A stretch of DNA of 64,000 nucleotides from positions 1 to 64,000 of the forward strand of contig NZ_FNYZ01000002.1 of the NCBI RefSeq assembly GCF_900109095.1, read 5' to 3'. Both the position numbers and the translations under genes were made by a program. A model generated the notes under the pieces. The model was not told where the DNA came from and ran no database searches. It was given only the letters and a program-made list of their open reading frames with translations. The stretch comes from Sphingobium sp. AP50 (GTDB taxonomy: Bacteria > Pseudomonadota > Alphaproteobacteria > Sphingomonadales > Sphingomonadaceae). This document shows, piece after piece, positions 54,914 through 63,939 of this stretch; position 1 is the stretch's first letter; every line of letters starts with the position of its first letter.

Positions 54914-55966
54914 ATGAATTTCATCAAAAAAATATTCAAGCAACGGCACGACACAAGTTCTGTTACCCAAACACCTGCGCCTTTGGCGGCGCCCTTGCCC
55001 CCTTCAGCCGACTTGGTCACGCCGTATCAGCGCAATCCATTGCTGTTTCCGCGCAATATAAGCCATCCGGTAGAAACAAATAATCAGTTCTTCACCCGCT
55101 TCTGCCTCTGGGCAGACGCCAATGACTTCAACACGGCAGAGTTTCTGCTCCCGCAAATCCAGCTGAAAAATGAGCTCGAACCCTTCCTGTTCGAACGCGA
55201 GTTCGCCGCGCAGGGGAAAGTGGGTCCGACCCAGCAGCAAATAGCGCATCATGCGCCCTGGGAATATCAGGTCGAATGGGGCGATGTTTCAACCATGGGC
55301 GTCCGCCGCGACAATGAATGGCCCTTCCACCGCCATCGCGGCTCCATGTTCCCACCCCTGGCCGCGAAGTTGGCAGGCGTTGAGAAATCCGCGCTGACCG
55401 TCATGGATGTCGCCTGCCATTGCGGCGTCATCGCGCTGGAATTTGCCCGCCACGGGTTCAGGCACGTCTTGGGCCTGGACTTGCGAAAGAAGAATATCGA
55501 TCAGGCCAACTTCCTGAAAAGCACGTTTGAAATCGACAATGTCGACTTCAAGATCGAAAATGCACGGAATTTGAAAGGGTATAAGGCCGACGTCGTTTTC
55601 TGCGGCGGCCTGCTCTACCATGTAACTTTCCCGGTCGAACTGCTCGCAGATCTGTTCGACGCCACAGGAAAATTCCTGATTTTCGACAGCCTCTGCCAGA
55701 AACATCCTTTTTCCGGCTTCCACATCTATGGCGGGCGCGACGTCAATAACAGCCTTGAAGGCGACAATGCGATCGAGCTTGTCCCCACATATCGCGCGAT
55801 CATCGACCTGCTCAGGGCCGCCGGCTTCGTCGAGATTTATGAAATTCTGGGCAGTGCAGCAGAGGATGTCTACATCTACCGGGACCGGAACATCCGCTCC
55901 TTCCTTGCCGTAAAGCCGGGCGTCACGCTCGACATGCAGGACGTGCAGGTCATATCGCCGGTGTGA
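54914..55966 (+). CDS. SAM-dependent methyltransferase, unknown substrate
   Basis: A 350-residue protein whose middle holds a class I methyltransferase fold: motif I VMDVACHCGVIALEFARHG near residue 162, motif II VLGLDLRKKNI, and a post-motif VVFCGGLLYHV. The N-terminal 100 residues contain a Pro/Ala linker and are not recognised. ATG 54914 has GGAG seven bases before it. The family resembles tRNA-uridine carboxymethyl and small-molecule methyltransferases only in the fold. GC content is lower than the flanking genes, so it may be a later arrival. Confidence 0.8.
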   Translation: MNFIKKIFKQRHDTSSVTQTPAPLAAPLPPSADLVTPYQRNPLLFPRNISHPVETNNQFFTRFCLWADANDFNTAEFLLPQIQLKNELEPFLFEREFAAQGKVGPTQQQIAHHAPWEYQVEWGDVSTMGVRRDNEWPFHRHRGSMFPPLAAKLAGVEKSALTVMDVACHCGVIALEFARHGFRHVLGLDLRKKNIDQANFLKSTFEIDNVDFKIENARNLKGYKADVVFCGGLLYHVTFPVELLADLFDATGKFLIFDSLCQKHPFSGFHIYGGRDVNNSLEGDNAIELVPTYRAIIDLLRAAGFVEIYEILGSAAEDVYIYRDRNIRSFLAVKPGVTLDMQDVQVISPV

Positions 55967-55981
55967 CGGCGCGCCCGATGC

Positions 55982-56016
55982 GCTCTTCCCTCCGCCTTCT
56001 GGGCAGAGGGAAGAGC
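55982..56016. terminator. Bidirectional hairpin between methyltransferase and serA
   Basis: GCTCTTCCCTC (55982-55992) and GAGGGAAGAGC (56006-56016) pair perfectly, with GCC/GGC pairing in the loop. No long T-run, so strength is uncertain. It lies between convergent genes. Confidence 0.7.
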
Positions 56017-56023
56017 ATAAGCG

Positions 56024-57604
56024 TCAGGCGAAGCGCAGCAGCTTCACCTGCTTCACGCCGGTGAGGTTGCAGATTTCCCAGCGCAGCGGTTCGGTGACGG
56101 TGCCGTCGACCGACAGCAGCAGCACGGCTTCGCCGCCCTGATCGCGACGACCCAGATGGAAGGTGCCGATATTGACTTCGGCCTCGCCCAGCTTCGAGCC
56201 CAGACGACCGATGAAGCCCGGTGCGTCCTGGTTGACGATATAGAGCATGGTGCCGTCCAGATCGGCTTCCACCTTGATGCCGAACAGCTCGACCAGACGC
56301 GGCTGGGCGTGACCGAACAGCGTACCGGCCACCGACTTGTCGCCATTGGCGGTCGATACGGTGACGCGCACCAGCGTCTGGTAATCGCCTTCGCGGTCAT
56401 GTCGCACTTCGCGCACGTCGAGGCCGCGTTCCTTCGCCAGGAAGGGCGCGTTGACCATGTTCACCGTGTCCGAATAGACGCGCATCAGGCCGGCAAGAAC
56501 GGCGGCGGTGATCGGCTTCTGGTTCAGTTCGGCGGCATGGCCTTCGACTTCCACGGCAACGCCGGTGATCGCGTCGCCTTCCAGCTGACCGACCAGCGAA
56601 CCCAGCTTTTCCGCCAGCGCCATATAGGGCTTCAGCTTGGGCGCTTCCTCGGCCGACAGCGACGGCACGTTCAGCGCATTGGTGATGCCACCGTCCAGCA
56701 GATAATCGGACAGCTGGTCAGCGACCTGCAATGCCACATTGACCTGCGCTTCGTCGGTCGACGCGCCCAGATGCGGGGTGCAGATGAAGTTCGGCGTGCC
56801 GAACAGCGGCGATTCCTTGGCCGGTTCGGTCTGGAACACGTCCAGAGCGGCGCCAGCCACCTGCCCCGAATCCAGCGCTTCCTTCAGCGCCGCTTCGTCG
56901 ATCAGGCCACCACGCGCACAGTTGATGATGCGCACGCCCTTCTTGGTCTTGGCCAGATTTTCCTTCGACAGGATGTTGCGCGTCTGGTCGGTCAGCGGCG
57001 TATGCAGCGTGATGAAGTCGGCCTTCGCCAGCAGCGTGTCGAGATCGGCCTTTTCCACGCCCATTTCGATGGCGCGTTCCGGCGTCAGGAAGGGATCGAA
57101 GGCAACGACCTTCATCTTGAGGCCCAGCGCGCGGGTAGCGACGATCGAACCGATATTGCCCGCGCCGATCAGGCCCAGCGTCTTGCCGGTGACTTCCACG
57201 CCCATGAAGCCGTTCTTGGGCCACAGGCCCTGCTGGGTCTGCGCATTGGCTTCGGGCAGCTGGCGGGCCAGCGCGAACATCAGCGCAATGGCATGTTCGG
57301 CGGTGGTGATGGAGTTGCCGAACGGCGTGTTCATCACGATCACGCCCTTGGAGCTGGCATAGGGGATGTCGACATTGTCGACACCGATACCGGCGCGGCC
57401 GATGACCTTCAGGTTGGTCGCGGCGTCGAGGATTTCCTTGGTGACCTTGGTCGAGCTACGGATGGCGAGGCCATCATAGTCGCCGATGATGGCGATCAGT
57501 TCTTCGGGGGTCTTGCCGGTAATGACGTCGACGTCGACACCGCGCTCCTTGAAGATCGCAGCGGCGCGGGGGTCCATCTTGTCGCTGATAAGTACCTTGG
57601 GCAT
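56024..57604 (-). CDS. serA: D-3-phosphoglycerate dehydrogenase
   Basis: A 526-residue enzyme for the first step of serine synthesis. The NAD motif is GLIGAGNIGSIVA; the family signatures VIGRAGIGVDNVD and RIINCARGGLIDEAAL are present with the catalytic His in TPHLGASTDEA. The long form is seen: an intervening domain and a C-terminal ACT domain (MLYIVNQDAPGFIGRLG) for serine feedback. It is second in the serC-serA operon. Confidence 0.97.
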   Translation of the reverse strand: MPKVLISDKMDPRAAAIFKERGVDVDVITGKTPEELIAIIGDYDGLAIRSSTKVTKEILDAATNLKVIGRAGIGVDNVDIPYASSKGVIVMNTPFGNSITTAEHAIALMFALARQLPEANAQTQQGLWPKNGFMGVEVTGKTLGLIGAGNIGSIVATRALGLKMKVVAFDPFLTPERAIEMGVEKADLDTLLAKADFITLHTPLTDQTRNILSKENLAKTKKGVRIINCARGGLIDEAALKEALDSGQVAGAALDVFQTEPAKESPLFGTPNFICTPHLGASTDEAQVNVALQVADQLSDYLLDGGITNALNVPSLSAEEAPKLKPYMALAEKLGSLVGQLEGDAITGVAVEVEGHAAELNQKPITAAVLAGLMRVYSDTVNMVNAPFLAKERGLDVREVRHDREGDYQTLVRVTVSTANGDKSVAGTLFGHAQPRLVELFGIKVEADLDGTMLYIVNQDAPGFIGRLGSKLGEAEVNIGTFHLGRRDQGGEAVLLLSVDGTVTEPLRWEICNLTGVKQVKLLRFA

Positions 57605-57629
57605 CTGTATTTCCTTTGGAAAATAGTCC

Positions 57630-57721
57630 CGTCATCCCCGCGAAGGCGGGGACCCATCTCCCATAAGAAGCATCAAGCGGGACGGTCGGGAGATGGGTTC
57701 CCGCTTTCGCGGGAATGACGA
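57630..57721. repeat. Palindromic dispersed repeat, family A copy 2
   Basis: The ends are CGTCATCCCCGCGAAGGCGG and, inverted, CGTCATTCCCGCGAAAGCGG. Internal GGGAGATGGGTTCCCGC matches copies 1 and 3. It lies within the serC-serA operon, where it might attenuate serA. Confidence 0.9.
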
Positions 57722-57732
57722 CTTAAAGAGAG

Positions 57733-58893
57733 TTAAGCAGCCTTGACGGTCGCATAGGCCCAGTCGAGCCACGGACCGAGCGCCTCGATATCCGCCGTTT
57801 CGACGGTCGCGCCGCACCAGATGCGCAGGCCAGCCGGGGCATCGCGGTAACCCGCAACGTCATAGGCGGCGCCTTCCTTTTCGAGGAGGGCGGCGAACGC
57901 CTTGATGAAGGCTTCGTCCGCGCCTTCCACCGTCAGGCAGACGCTGGTCTTCGAGCGCGAAGCCTCATCGACGGCGAGATGGCCCAACCAATCCCGTTCC
58001 GCGACGATCTTGCCCAGCGCGGCCGCATTGGCATCGCTGCGCGCGATCAGGCCGGCCGAACCGCCCAGCGACTTGCCCCATTCCAGCGCAAAGATCGCAT
58101 CTTCGACCGCCAGCATGGACGGCGTGTTGATGGTTTCGCCCTTGAACACGCCTTCGGCCAGCTTGCCTTTCGCCATCAGGCGGAACACCTTGGGCAGCGG
58201 CCATGCGGGGGTGTGGGTTTCCAGACGCTCGACCGCGCGGGGGCCAAGGATCAGCACGCCATGGCCGCCCTCACCGCCCAGCACCTTCTGCCAGGAGAAG
58301 GTGGCGACGTCGATCTTCGCCCAGTCGATATCGTAAGCGAACACGGCGCTAGTCGCGTCGGCGAAGGTCAGGCCTTCACGGTCGGCCGGGATCCAGTCGG
58401 CGTTCGGCACGCGCACGCCCGACGTGGTGCCGTTCCAGGTGAACAGCACGTCGTTCGAGAAGTCGACGGTCGACAGGTCAGGCAGCTGACCATAATCGGC
58501 GCGGATCACGGTGGGGTCGAGCTTCAGCTGCTTGGCGGCATCCGTCACCCAGCCTTCGCCGAAGCTTTCCCAGGCCAGCGTCGTCACCGGGCGGGCGCCC
58601 AGCATGGTCCACATCGCCATTTCGAAAGCGCCGGTGTCGGAACCCGGCACGATGCCGATGCGGTGCGTGTCGGGCAGGTTCAGCAGCTCGCGCATCAGGT
58701 CGATGCTGTAGGCAAGGCGGGTCTTGCCGATCTTGGCGCGGTGCGAACGGCCGAGCGACTCAGTGGCCAGCTTGGCGGCATCCCAGCCCGGAGGCTTGGC
58801 GCAGGGACCGGAAGAGAAAAAGGGGCGGGCCGGACGGCTTACAGGCTTTGCGACAGGCGCAATGGTGGCGTCAACGGCAGTCAAATCAGTCAT
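57733..58893 (-). CDS. serC: Phosphoserine aminotransferase
   Basis: A 386-residue PLP enzyme that converts 3-phosphohydroxypyruvate to phosphoserine. The alphaproteobacterial form is recognised from FFSSGPCAKPPGW and the PLP lysine in ATFSWQKVLGGEGGHG. It precedes serA by 128 bases on the same strand; the gap holds a palindrome. A structured leader with a masked ribosome site stands before ATG 58893. Confidence 0.96.
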   Translation of the reverse strand: MTDLTAVDATIAPVAKPVSRPARPFFSSGPCAKPPGWDAAKLATESLGRSHRAKIGKTRLAYSIDLMRELLNLPDTHRIGIVPGSDTGAFEMAMWTMLGARPVTTLAWESFGEGWVTDAAKQLKLDPTVIRADYGQLPDLSTVDFSNDVLFTWNGTTSGVRVPNADWIPADREGLTFADATSAVFAYDIDWAKIDVATFSWQKVLGGEGGHGVLILGPRAVERLETHTPAWPLPKVFRLMAKGKLAEGVFKGETINTPSMLAVEDAIFALEWGKSLGGSAGLIARSDANAAALGKIVAERDWLGHLAVDEASRSKTSVCLTVEGADEAFIKAFAALLEKEGAAYDVAGYRDAPAGLRIWCGATVETADIEALGPWLDWAYATVKAA

Positions 58894-58957
58894 GTAATGC
58901 TTCTCCTTACAGAGAGCACGCGCGGCGTTGGGACCGCGTGGCCCGTCGGCCGCACTA
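58894..58957 (-). ncRNA. serC leader RNA motif, 5' untranslated element
   Basis: On the minus strand two hairpins precede serC. The first is GGGCC-ACGC-GGTCC. The second pairs TGCT-CTCT with GGAG-A-AGCA around a GTAA (GNRA) tetraloop and covers the ribosome site GGAG. This is the arrangement I recall for the alphaproteobacterial serC motif. A TTGACT -35 lies at 58979-58974. The regulator or ligand is unknown; ribosome-site masking suggests translational control. Confidence 0.65.
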
Positions 58958-59037
58958 ATGTCCGCGAAAAAAGAGTCAAGCCGTTTGTGGAAATGCGACG
59001 AGGCGAAAAGGGCGGTTAACTTTCGTAAAGATTCGCG

Positions 59038-59736
59038 ATGGTAAACATCCGATTCATGGAAGAGCGGGTGACAGAAACAGGCTTTCTGCGCGGCGCGGCC
59101 CTGGCCGTGCTGAGCGCAATGATGCTGAGTGCATGCGGTGGCGACCTGGTCCCGCGCGGGCGGGTGGTGCAGGCGTCAAAGCCCGTGCGCGCGCCGACGC
59201 AACCCGCCATGGAAACCCGCCAATGTTTCGCGAAGCTGGAATCGCAGTCGGTCAGCTTCACCCCCCTGCCCGACCGGAATTTCGGCGGCGGATGCAGCGC
59301 CATCAGTAGTGTCAAGCTGACCGATATCGGCGTCCCCGTGTCGGGCGCGGGCGCCATGACCTGCAACCTTGCCGCCAATTTCGCCGCCTGGGCGCGCTAT
59401 GGCGTGCAACCTGCCGCCCGCCTGATTCTGGGCGCGGAGATCGAGAAGATCGAAACGTTCGGCACCTATAATTGCCGCCCGATCGCGGGCAGCGGGAAGC
59501 TGAGCGAACATGCGCACAGCAACGCCATCGACGTATCCGCCTTCGTCCTGTCCGACGGACGCCGCATCAGCATCCAGAAGGACTGGCACGGCGACAAGCA
59601 GACGCGCCAGTTCCTCGCCGTCGTCCATGCCAGCGCCTGCAAGCGGTTCAACACGGTGCTCAGCCCCAATTACAACGCCGCGCACCACGACCATTTCCAT
59701 TTCGACATGGGTGGGCGTGGGGGATTCTGTCGCTGA
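59038..59736 (+). CDS. Extensin-like lipoprotein (peptidase M15-like fold)
   Basis: A 232-residue protein with a lipobox (MMLSAC, Cys33). The C-terminal extensin_C domain contains SEHAHSNAIDVSAF and HHDHFHFDMG, a His...Asp...His set like the zinc site of D-Ala-D-Ala carboxypeptidases of the VanY/MepA type. A role in peptidoglycan trimming at the outer membrane is inferred. It is divergent from the serC leader. Confidence 0.9.
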   Translation: MVNIRFMEERVTETGFLRGAALAVLSAMMLSACGGDLVPRGRVVQASKPVRAPTQPAMETRQCFAKLESQSVSFTPLPDRNFGGGCSAISSVKLTDIGVPVSGAGAMTCNLAANFAAWARYGVQPAARLILGAEIEKIETFGTYNCRPIAGSGKLSEHAHSNAIDVSAFVLSDGRRISIQKDWHGDKQTRQFLAVVHASACKRFNTVLSPNYNAAHHDHFHFDMGGRGGFCR

Positions 59737-59846
59737 CGCGGCCATTTCTGTCCTACACGGCCGGATTTTGCGATGAATGGACCATCGCCCGCCCAGCAGC
59801 CGACTTTCCGATAGGATCACGTCACCGTAACAATATTTCACGATTC

Positions 59847-59869
59847 GCGGGACATATGCGAAGTTAAGC
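59847..59869. repeat. 23-base motif, second copy
   Basis: Identical to 33073-33095 over 23 bases, with TCCTATT following in both. Here it lies 75 bases before the LOG-family gene, where it could belong to the promoter; the other copy has no such downstream gene. Confidence 0.85.
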
Positions 59870-59943
59870 CCGCGCAATCCTATTTCCGTCCCCGCGCCAT
59901 TGCGGACTTGGTTTTGCCATTGTCCGCTACTAAGTTTGTGCAA

Positions 59944-60822
59944 ATGACGAAAAAAGAGATTGAAGAACGCAAGTTCCGCCCGGCCCGCGAAGAGGCCGAT
60001 GATGCCGCAAAACAGACCGGCACCCCCCAGACCCGCAGTGAAGCCTATAAGCTGGCCTTTCAGGATGCCGAATTCCTGCTGCGCGAGGATTTGCGCCCCG
60101 TCCGCTTCCAGCTCGAATTGCTCAAGCCCCAATTGCTGATGGATGAAGCCAAGATCGAATCGACCTTCGTCTTCTACGGCTCCGCCCGCATCCCCCAGCC
60201 CGAACAGGTGGAGGCGCGGATCGACGCCGCCACCACCCCGCAGCAAAAGCGCATCGCCGAAAATCTGGGCAAGAAGGCGGTCTATTATGAAGAAGCCCGC
60301 AAACTCGCCCGCATCGCCGCCCAATATCCGGTGAACGAGGCGGGGTGCCGCCACTTCGTCGTCTGCTCCGGCGGTGGTCCCTCCATCATGGAAGCCGCCA
60401 ATCGCGGTGCGCAGGATGTCGGCCAGACCACCATCGGCATGAACATCGTCCTGCCGCACGAGCAGGCGCCCAACCGCTTCGTCACTCCGGAGCTGAGCTT
60501 CCAGTTCCACTATTTCGCGCTGCGCAAGATGCACTTCCTGCTGCGCGCCCGCGCTCTGGCGGTGTTCCCCGGCGGCTTCGGCACGTTCGATGAAATGTTC
60601 GAACTGCTGACCCTGATCCAGACCGGCAAGATGAAGCCGATCCCGATCCTGCTGTTCGGCAAGGATTTCTGGAACCGGGTGGTCGATTTCGAAGCGCTGG
60701 CCGACGAAGGCGTGATCGCGCCGAGCGACCTCAATCTGCTGACATGGGTCGAAAGCGCCGAAGACGCCTGGGCCGCGGTCCAGCGCTTCTATCAGGACAG
60801 CGAGACCCCGGCCTGCGGCTAA
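59944..60822 (+). CDS. LOG-family protein (TIGR00730), long form
   Basis: A 292-residue Rossmann-fold protein with the family motif in FPGGFGTFDEMFE and the nucleotide loop CSGGGPSIMEAANRGA. It has about 100 extra residues at the N-terminus (RPAREEADDAAKQTGTPQTR) compared with the copy at 28136-28717. ATG 59944 is used; an earlier in-frame start lacks support. The reaction is likely hydrolysis of a nucleotide 5'-monophosphate; cytokinin activation is only known for some members. Confidence 0.9.
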   Translation: MTKKEIEERKFRPAREEADDAAKQTGTPQTRSEAYKLAFQDAEFLLREDLRPVRFQLELLKPQLLMDEAKIESTFVFYGSARIPQPEQVEARIDAATTPQQKRIAENLGKKAVYYEEARKLARIAAQYPVNEAGCRHFVVCSGGGPSIMEAANRGAQDVGQTTIGMNIVLPHEQAPNRFVTPELSFQFHYFALRKMHFLLRARALAVFPGGFGTFDEMFELLTLIQTGKMKPIPILLFGKDFWNRVVDFEALADEGVIAPSDLNLLTWVESAEDAWAAVQRFYQDSETPACG

Positions 60823-60833
60823 CAATATAGCAA

Positions 60834-60923
60834 CGTCATTCCCGCGAAAGCGGGAACCCATCTCCCAACCCCTCCGATTGATGCAAGGCCGGGAGATGGA
60901 TCCCCGCTTCCGCGGGGATGACG
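60834..60923. repeat. Palindromic dispersed repeat, family A copy 3
   Basis: The ends are CGTCATTCCCGCGAAAGCGG and, inverted, CGTCATCCCCGCGGAAGCGG; internal GGGAGATGGATCCCCGC matches copy 1. It follows the LOG gene and precedes the nucleotidase gene on the same strand. Confidence 0.9.
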
Positions 60924-60987
60924 GTGGTGGGAGAGAAGGAATACGCGCACCCTTGCCCTCCCCGCCCGGTAAGACTAGGGCGCGGCC

Positions 60988-61653
60988 ATGCGCGCGGATA
61001 TGGCCCATATCGATAGCTGGATCTTCGATCTGGACAATACGCTCTATCCGGCGAAGGCGGACCTGTTCGCGCTGATCGACGTCAAGATGGGCGAATATAT
61101 TCAGGGCCTGCTCGGCTGCGATCCGGTGATCGCGCGCCAGACCCAGAAGCGCTATTTCATGGAGCATGGCACGACCCTGTCGGGGCTGATGCACCATCAT
61201 GGGATCGAGCCGCGCGAATTTCTCGACTATGTCCATGACATTTCGATGGAGCGGCTGACGGTCGACATCGATCTCAACGCCCGCATCGCCGCGCTGCCCG
61301 GCCGCCGCCTGATCTTTACCAATGGCGACGCCGCCTATGCCGGGCGCGTGCTCGACAAGCTCGGCCTCGCCGGCGCGTTCGAGCTGATCCACGACATCCA
61401 CGCCTGCCAATATGTGCCCAAGCCCGATCCGTCGGGCTATGACCAGCTCTGCCGCGTGCATGCCATCGATCCGACCCGCGCCGCCTTTTTCGAGGATATG
61501 GCCCGCAACCTGCGCCCGGCCAAGGCGATCGGCATGACCACCATCTGGGTCAATAACGGCTCCGAAGCGGGCGACCATGACCATCATCCCGATTTCATCG
61601 ATTTCGAAACCGACCATCTGACGCCATTTCTGGCCGACATCATTGGGGACTGA
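60988..61653 (+). CDS. HAD-family pyrimidine 5'-nucleotidase
   Basis: A 221-residue HAD hydrolase. Motif I is WIFDLDNTLYP, motif II FTNGD, motif III the Lys in YVPKPDPSGY and motif IV FFEDMARNL. The DLDNTLYP form and length match the Sdt1/pyrimidine 5'-nucleotidase group, which dephosphorylates UMP/CMP. It is followed after three bases by dapD, so the pair is an operon. Confidence 0.9.
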   Translation: MRADMAHIDSWIFDLDNTLYPAKADLFALIDVKMGEYIQGLLGCDPVIARQTQKRYFMEHGTTLSGLMHHHGIEPREFLDYVHDISMERLTVDIDLNARIAALPGRRLIFTNGDAAYAGRVLDKLGLAGAFELIHDIHACQYVPKPDPSGYDQLCRVHAIDPTRAAFFEDMARNLRPAKAIGMTTIWVNNGSEAGDHDHHPDFIDFETDHLTPFLADIIGD

Positions 61654-61656
61654 ACC

Positions 61657-62508
61657 ATGAGCACCGACCTGCCAAAGGACCTAATCGCCACCATCGACGC
61701 CGCGTGGGAAGACCGCGCCAACGTCAACCTCCAGACCCAGGGCGACGTCCGCCAGGCGGTCGACACCGCGCTCGCCCTGCTCGACAAGGGCGAACTGCGT
61801 GTGGCTGAACCGACCGCGGAAGGCTGGCAGGTCAATCAGTGGGCGAAGAAGGCCGTGCTGCTGTCCTTCCGCCTCAACGACAATGCCATGATCGATAACG
61901 GTCCGGGCGCGGGCCACTGGTGGGACAAGGTGCCGAGCAAGTTCGCCGGCTGGGACGAGGCCGCCTTCCGCGCTGCCGGCTTCCGCGCCGTGCCGGGCAG
62001 CTTCGCGCGCGCCGGCGCGCATATCGCCAAGAATGTCATCCTGATGCCCAGCTTCGTCAACATCGGCGCCTTCGTGGACGAAGGCACGATGGTCGACACC
62101 TGGGTGACGGTGGGCAGCTGCGCCCAGATCGGCAAGAATGTCCATCTGTCGGGCGGCGTCGGCATTGGCGGCGTGCTGGAACCGCTTCAGGCCGACCCGG
62201 TCATCATCGAGGATGACTGCTTCATCGGCGCCCGTTCGGAAGTCGTGGAAGGCGTGCGCATCGGCAAGGGTTCGGTGCTGTCGATGGGCGTGTTCATCGG
62301 CATGTCGACCAAGATCATCGACCGCGCCACCGGCGAAATCTTCATCGGCGAAGTCCCGCCTTATTCGGTCGTCGTCCCCGGCTCGCTGCCCGGCAAGCCC
62401 CTGCCCGACGGCACGCCCGGCCCCAGCCTCTATTGCGCCGTGATCGTGAAGCGCGTCGACGCCCAAACCCGATCCAAGACCGGCATCAACGAACTGCTGC
62501 GCGACTGA
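61657..62508 (+). CDS. dapD: 2,3,4,5-tetrahydropyridine-2,6-dicarboxylate N-succinyltransferase
   Basis: A 283-residue hexapeptide-repeat acyltransferase of lysine/diaminopimelate synthesis. The left-handed beta-helix region is visible from [20 protein letters not shown] through [13 protein letters not shown] to [19 protein letters not shown]. An N-terminal helical domain contains [16 protein letters not shown]. It should act with dapC and dapE outside the window. Confidence 0.97.
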   Translation: MSTDLPKDLIATIDAAWEDRANVNLQTQGDVRQAVDTALALLDKGELRVAEPTAEGWQVNQWAKKAVLLSFRLNDNAMIDNGPGAGHWWDKVPSKFAGWDEAAFRAAGFRAVPGSFARAGAHIAKNVILMPSFVNIGAFVDEGTMVDTWVTVGSCAQIGKNVHLSGGVGIGGVLEPLQADPVIIEDDCFIGARSEVVEGVRIGKGSVLSMGVFIGMSTKIIDRATGEIFIGEVPPYSVVVPGSLPGKPLPDGTPGPSLYCAVIVKRVDAQTRSKTGINELLRD

Positions 62509-62559
62509 TGATCGCGATGAAGTCGGGCACCATCGACTTCACTATGTAACGGACGGATC

Positions 62560-62592
62560 GGCCGGGCGCGCATTTTATTACGCGACCCGGCC
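62560..62592 (+). terminator. Hairpin after dapD
   Basis: GGCCGGG and CCCGGCC pair, extended by GCG/CGC, around an AT-rich loop (CATTTTATTA). T-run is missing, so it is a possible terminator only. Confidence 0.45.
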
Positions 62593-62703
62593 ATTCCGTA
62601 GCCGCTTTGTTGCAAGCCTCCTGCGCACTGACGCACTCTGAAATCCCCCGGCGATAATCGCCGTTCATTCTCTCCGTTCGGGTCTGCACCAACGGAGAAA
62701 CAT

Positions 62704-63939
62704 ATGGGACGCCCCTGGCTCGTCCACAGCGAAACCGCGCCCGTCGCCCAGTTCCGGCCGCAACGGCTGTGCTTTTTCTTCAACGCGCAAATCCACCAGA
62801 TATTCCACGCCCTGCCGATGGCGATCGAATTGTCGCGCGACCCCGGCTTCGCGATCGACGTCATGGCCGCGACCGACGACCATCTTGCGCTGGCCCGCGA
62901 CATCGCCACCACTCGCGGCGCAGGCCCGATCCGCTTCCTGCGCTGTGGCGGCCGCTGGCTCGATGCGCTGTCCGCCGTCACTGGCGGATCGACCCCGCCC
63001 AAGATCGCCGCCCTGCTCGCCGCCCGCCGATCGCTGCGCCACTATGACGCCATCGTAGTGCCGGAACGCACCTCACTGCTGCTCAAGCGACTGGGCCTGT
63101 CGCAGACCCGCTTCATCCACACCTGCCATGGCGCGGGCGACCGGGCGGTCGGCTATGACCGGCGCATCGCCCAGTTCGATTTCGTCCTGCTCGCGGGCGA
63201 AAAGCAGCGGCGCCGGATGCTGGAGGAAGGACTGATCCGCGAAGGCCATTATGCCATCGCCGGTTACAGCAAGTTCGACCTGACCCGCCGCCATGGCGAA
63301 CGGCAACGGCTCTTCCCGCAGGAACGCCCCACCATCCTCTACAACCCGCATTTTTCGACCAGCCTCTCCTCCTGGGCGTCGATGGGCGAAGATATCATCC
63401 GCCAGTTCGCGCAGGACGACCGTTTCAACCTGATCGTCGCGCCGCACATCCGCCTGTTCGACAATCGTCGCAAAAGGGCCGCCATGGAAAAGCGGCTGGC
63501 CCCCTTTGCGTGCCTGCCCCATGTCCATATCGATCTGGGCAGCCGGGCCAGCGTCGACATGCGCTATGTCCATATGGCCTCGCTCTATCTGGGCGATGTC
63601 AGCAGCCAGATTTACGAATATCTCGCCCGCCCGCGCCCCTGCCTGTTCCTGAACAGTCACCGCGCAGACTGGCAGGAAGACCGCAGCTACGGCCACTGGC
63701 GCTACGGCCCGGTGCTGGAAACGCCGGACGGCATTGTCGATGCAGCCGCCCGCGCCATCGCCGATCATGCCAGCTACGAAGCCGCGCAATATCAGGGCGT
63801 CGCCCATACGTTCGATCCCACCCTGGATCGCGCCGGTGCCCGCGCCGCGCAAGCAGTAGCCGCATTCCTGGCCCGCACCGCCCCATCCTCCCGGCCCCAT
63901 GTCGAAGGCCTTCCGCATCTGGAGTTCGCCCATGGCTGA
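62704..63939 (+). CDS. GT-B-like (CDP-glycerol glycerophosphotransferase/glycosyltransferase-like) protein
   Basis: A 411-residue soluble protein. The N-terminal half (PQRLCFFFNAQIHQIFHALP) and the C-terminal half (RPTILYNPHFSTSLSSWASM, LYLGDVSSQIYEYLARPRPC) resemble the GT-B fold of CDP-glycerol glycerophosphotransferases and capsule-linked enzymes, with a conserved CHGAGDR loop. A role in cell-surface polymer synthesis is inferred. The leader contains TCTCCGTT...AACGGAGA, an eight-base stem covering the ribosome site. The stop overlaps the next gene's start. Confidence 0.72.
   Translation: MGRPWLVHSETAPVAQFRPQRLCFFFNAQIHQIFHALPMAIELSRDPGFAIDVMAATDDHLALARDIATTRGAGPIRFLRCGGRWLDALSAVTGGSTPPKIAALLAARRSLRHYDAIVVPERTSLLLKRLGLSQTRFIHTCHGAGDRAVGYDRRIAQFDFVLLAGEKQRRRMLEEGLIREGHYAIAGYSKFDLTRRHGERQRLFPQERPTILYNPHFSTSLSSWASMGEDIIRQFAQDDRFNLIVAPHIRLFDNRRKRAAMEKRLAPFACLPHVHIDLGSRASVDMRYVHMASLYLGDVSSQIYEYLARPRPCLFLNSHRADWQEDRSYGHWRYGPVLETPDGIVDAAARAIADHASYEAAQYQGVAHTFDPTLDRAGARAAQAVAAFLARTAPSSRPHVEGLPHLEFAHG

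Noticed and set aside
59010-59037. TTAACTTTCGTAAA before the extensin-like gene as a CtrA box
   Set aside because: The second half-site does not fit TTAA-N7-TTAA; one half alone is too common.
59176-61617. Very long minus-strand frame over the extensin, LOG and nucleotidase genes
   Set aside because: It spans three clear genes and a repeat on the other strand and has no recognisable domain.
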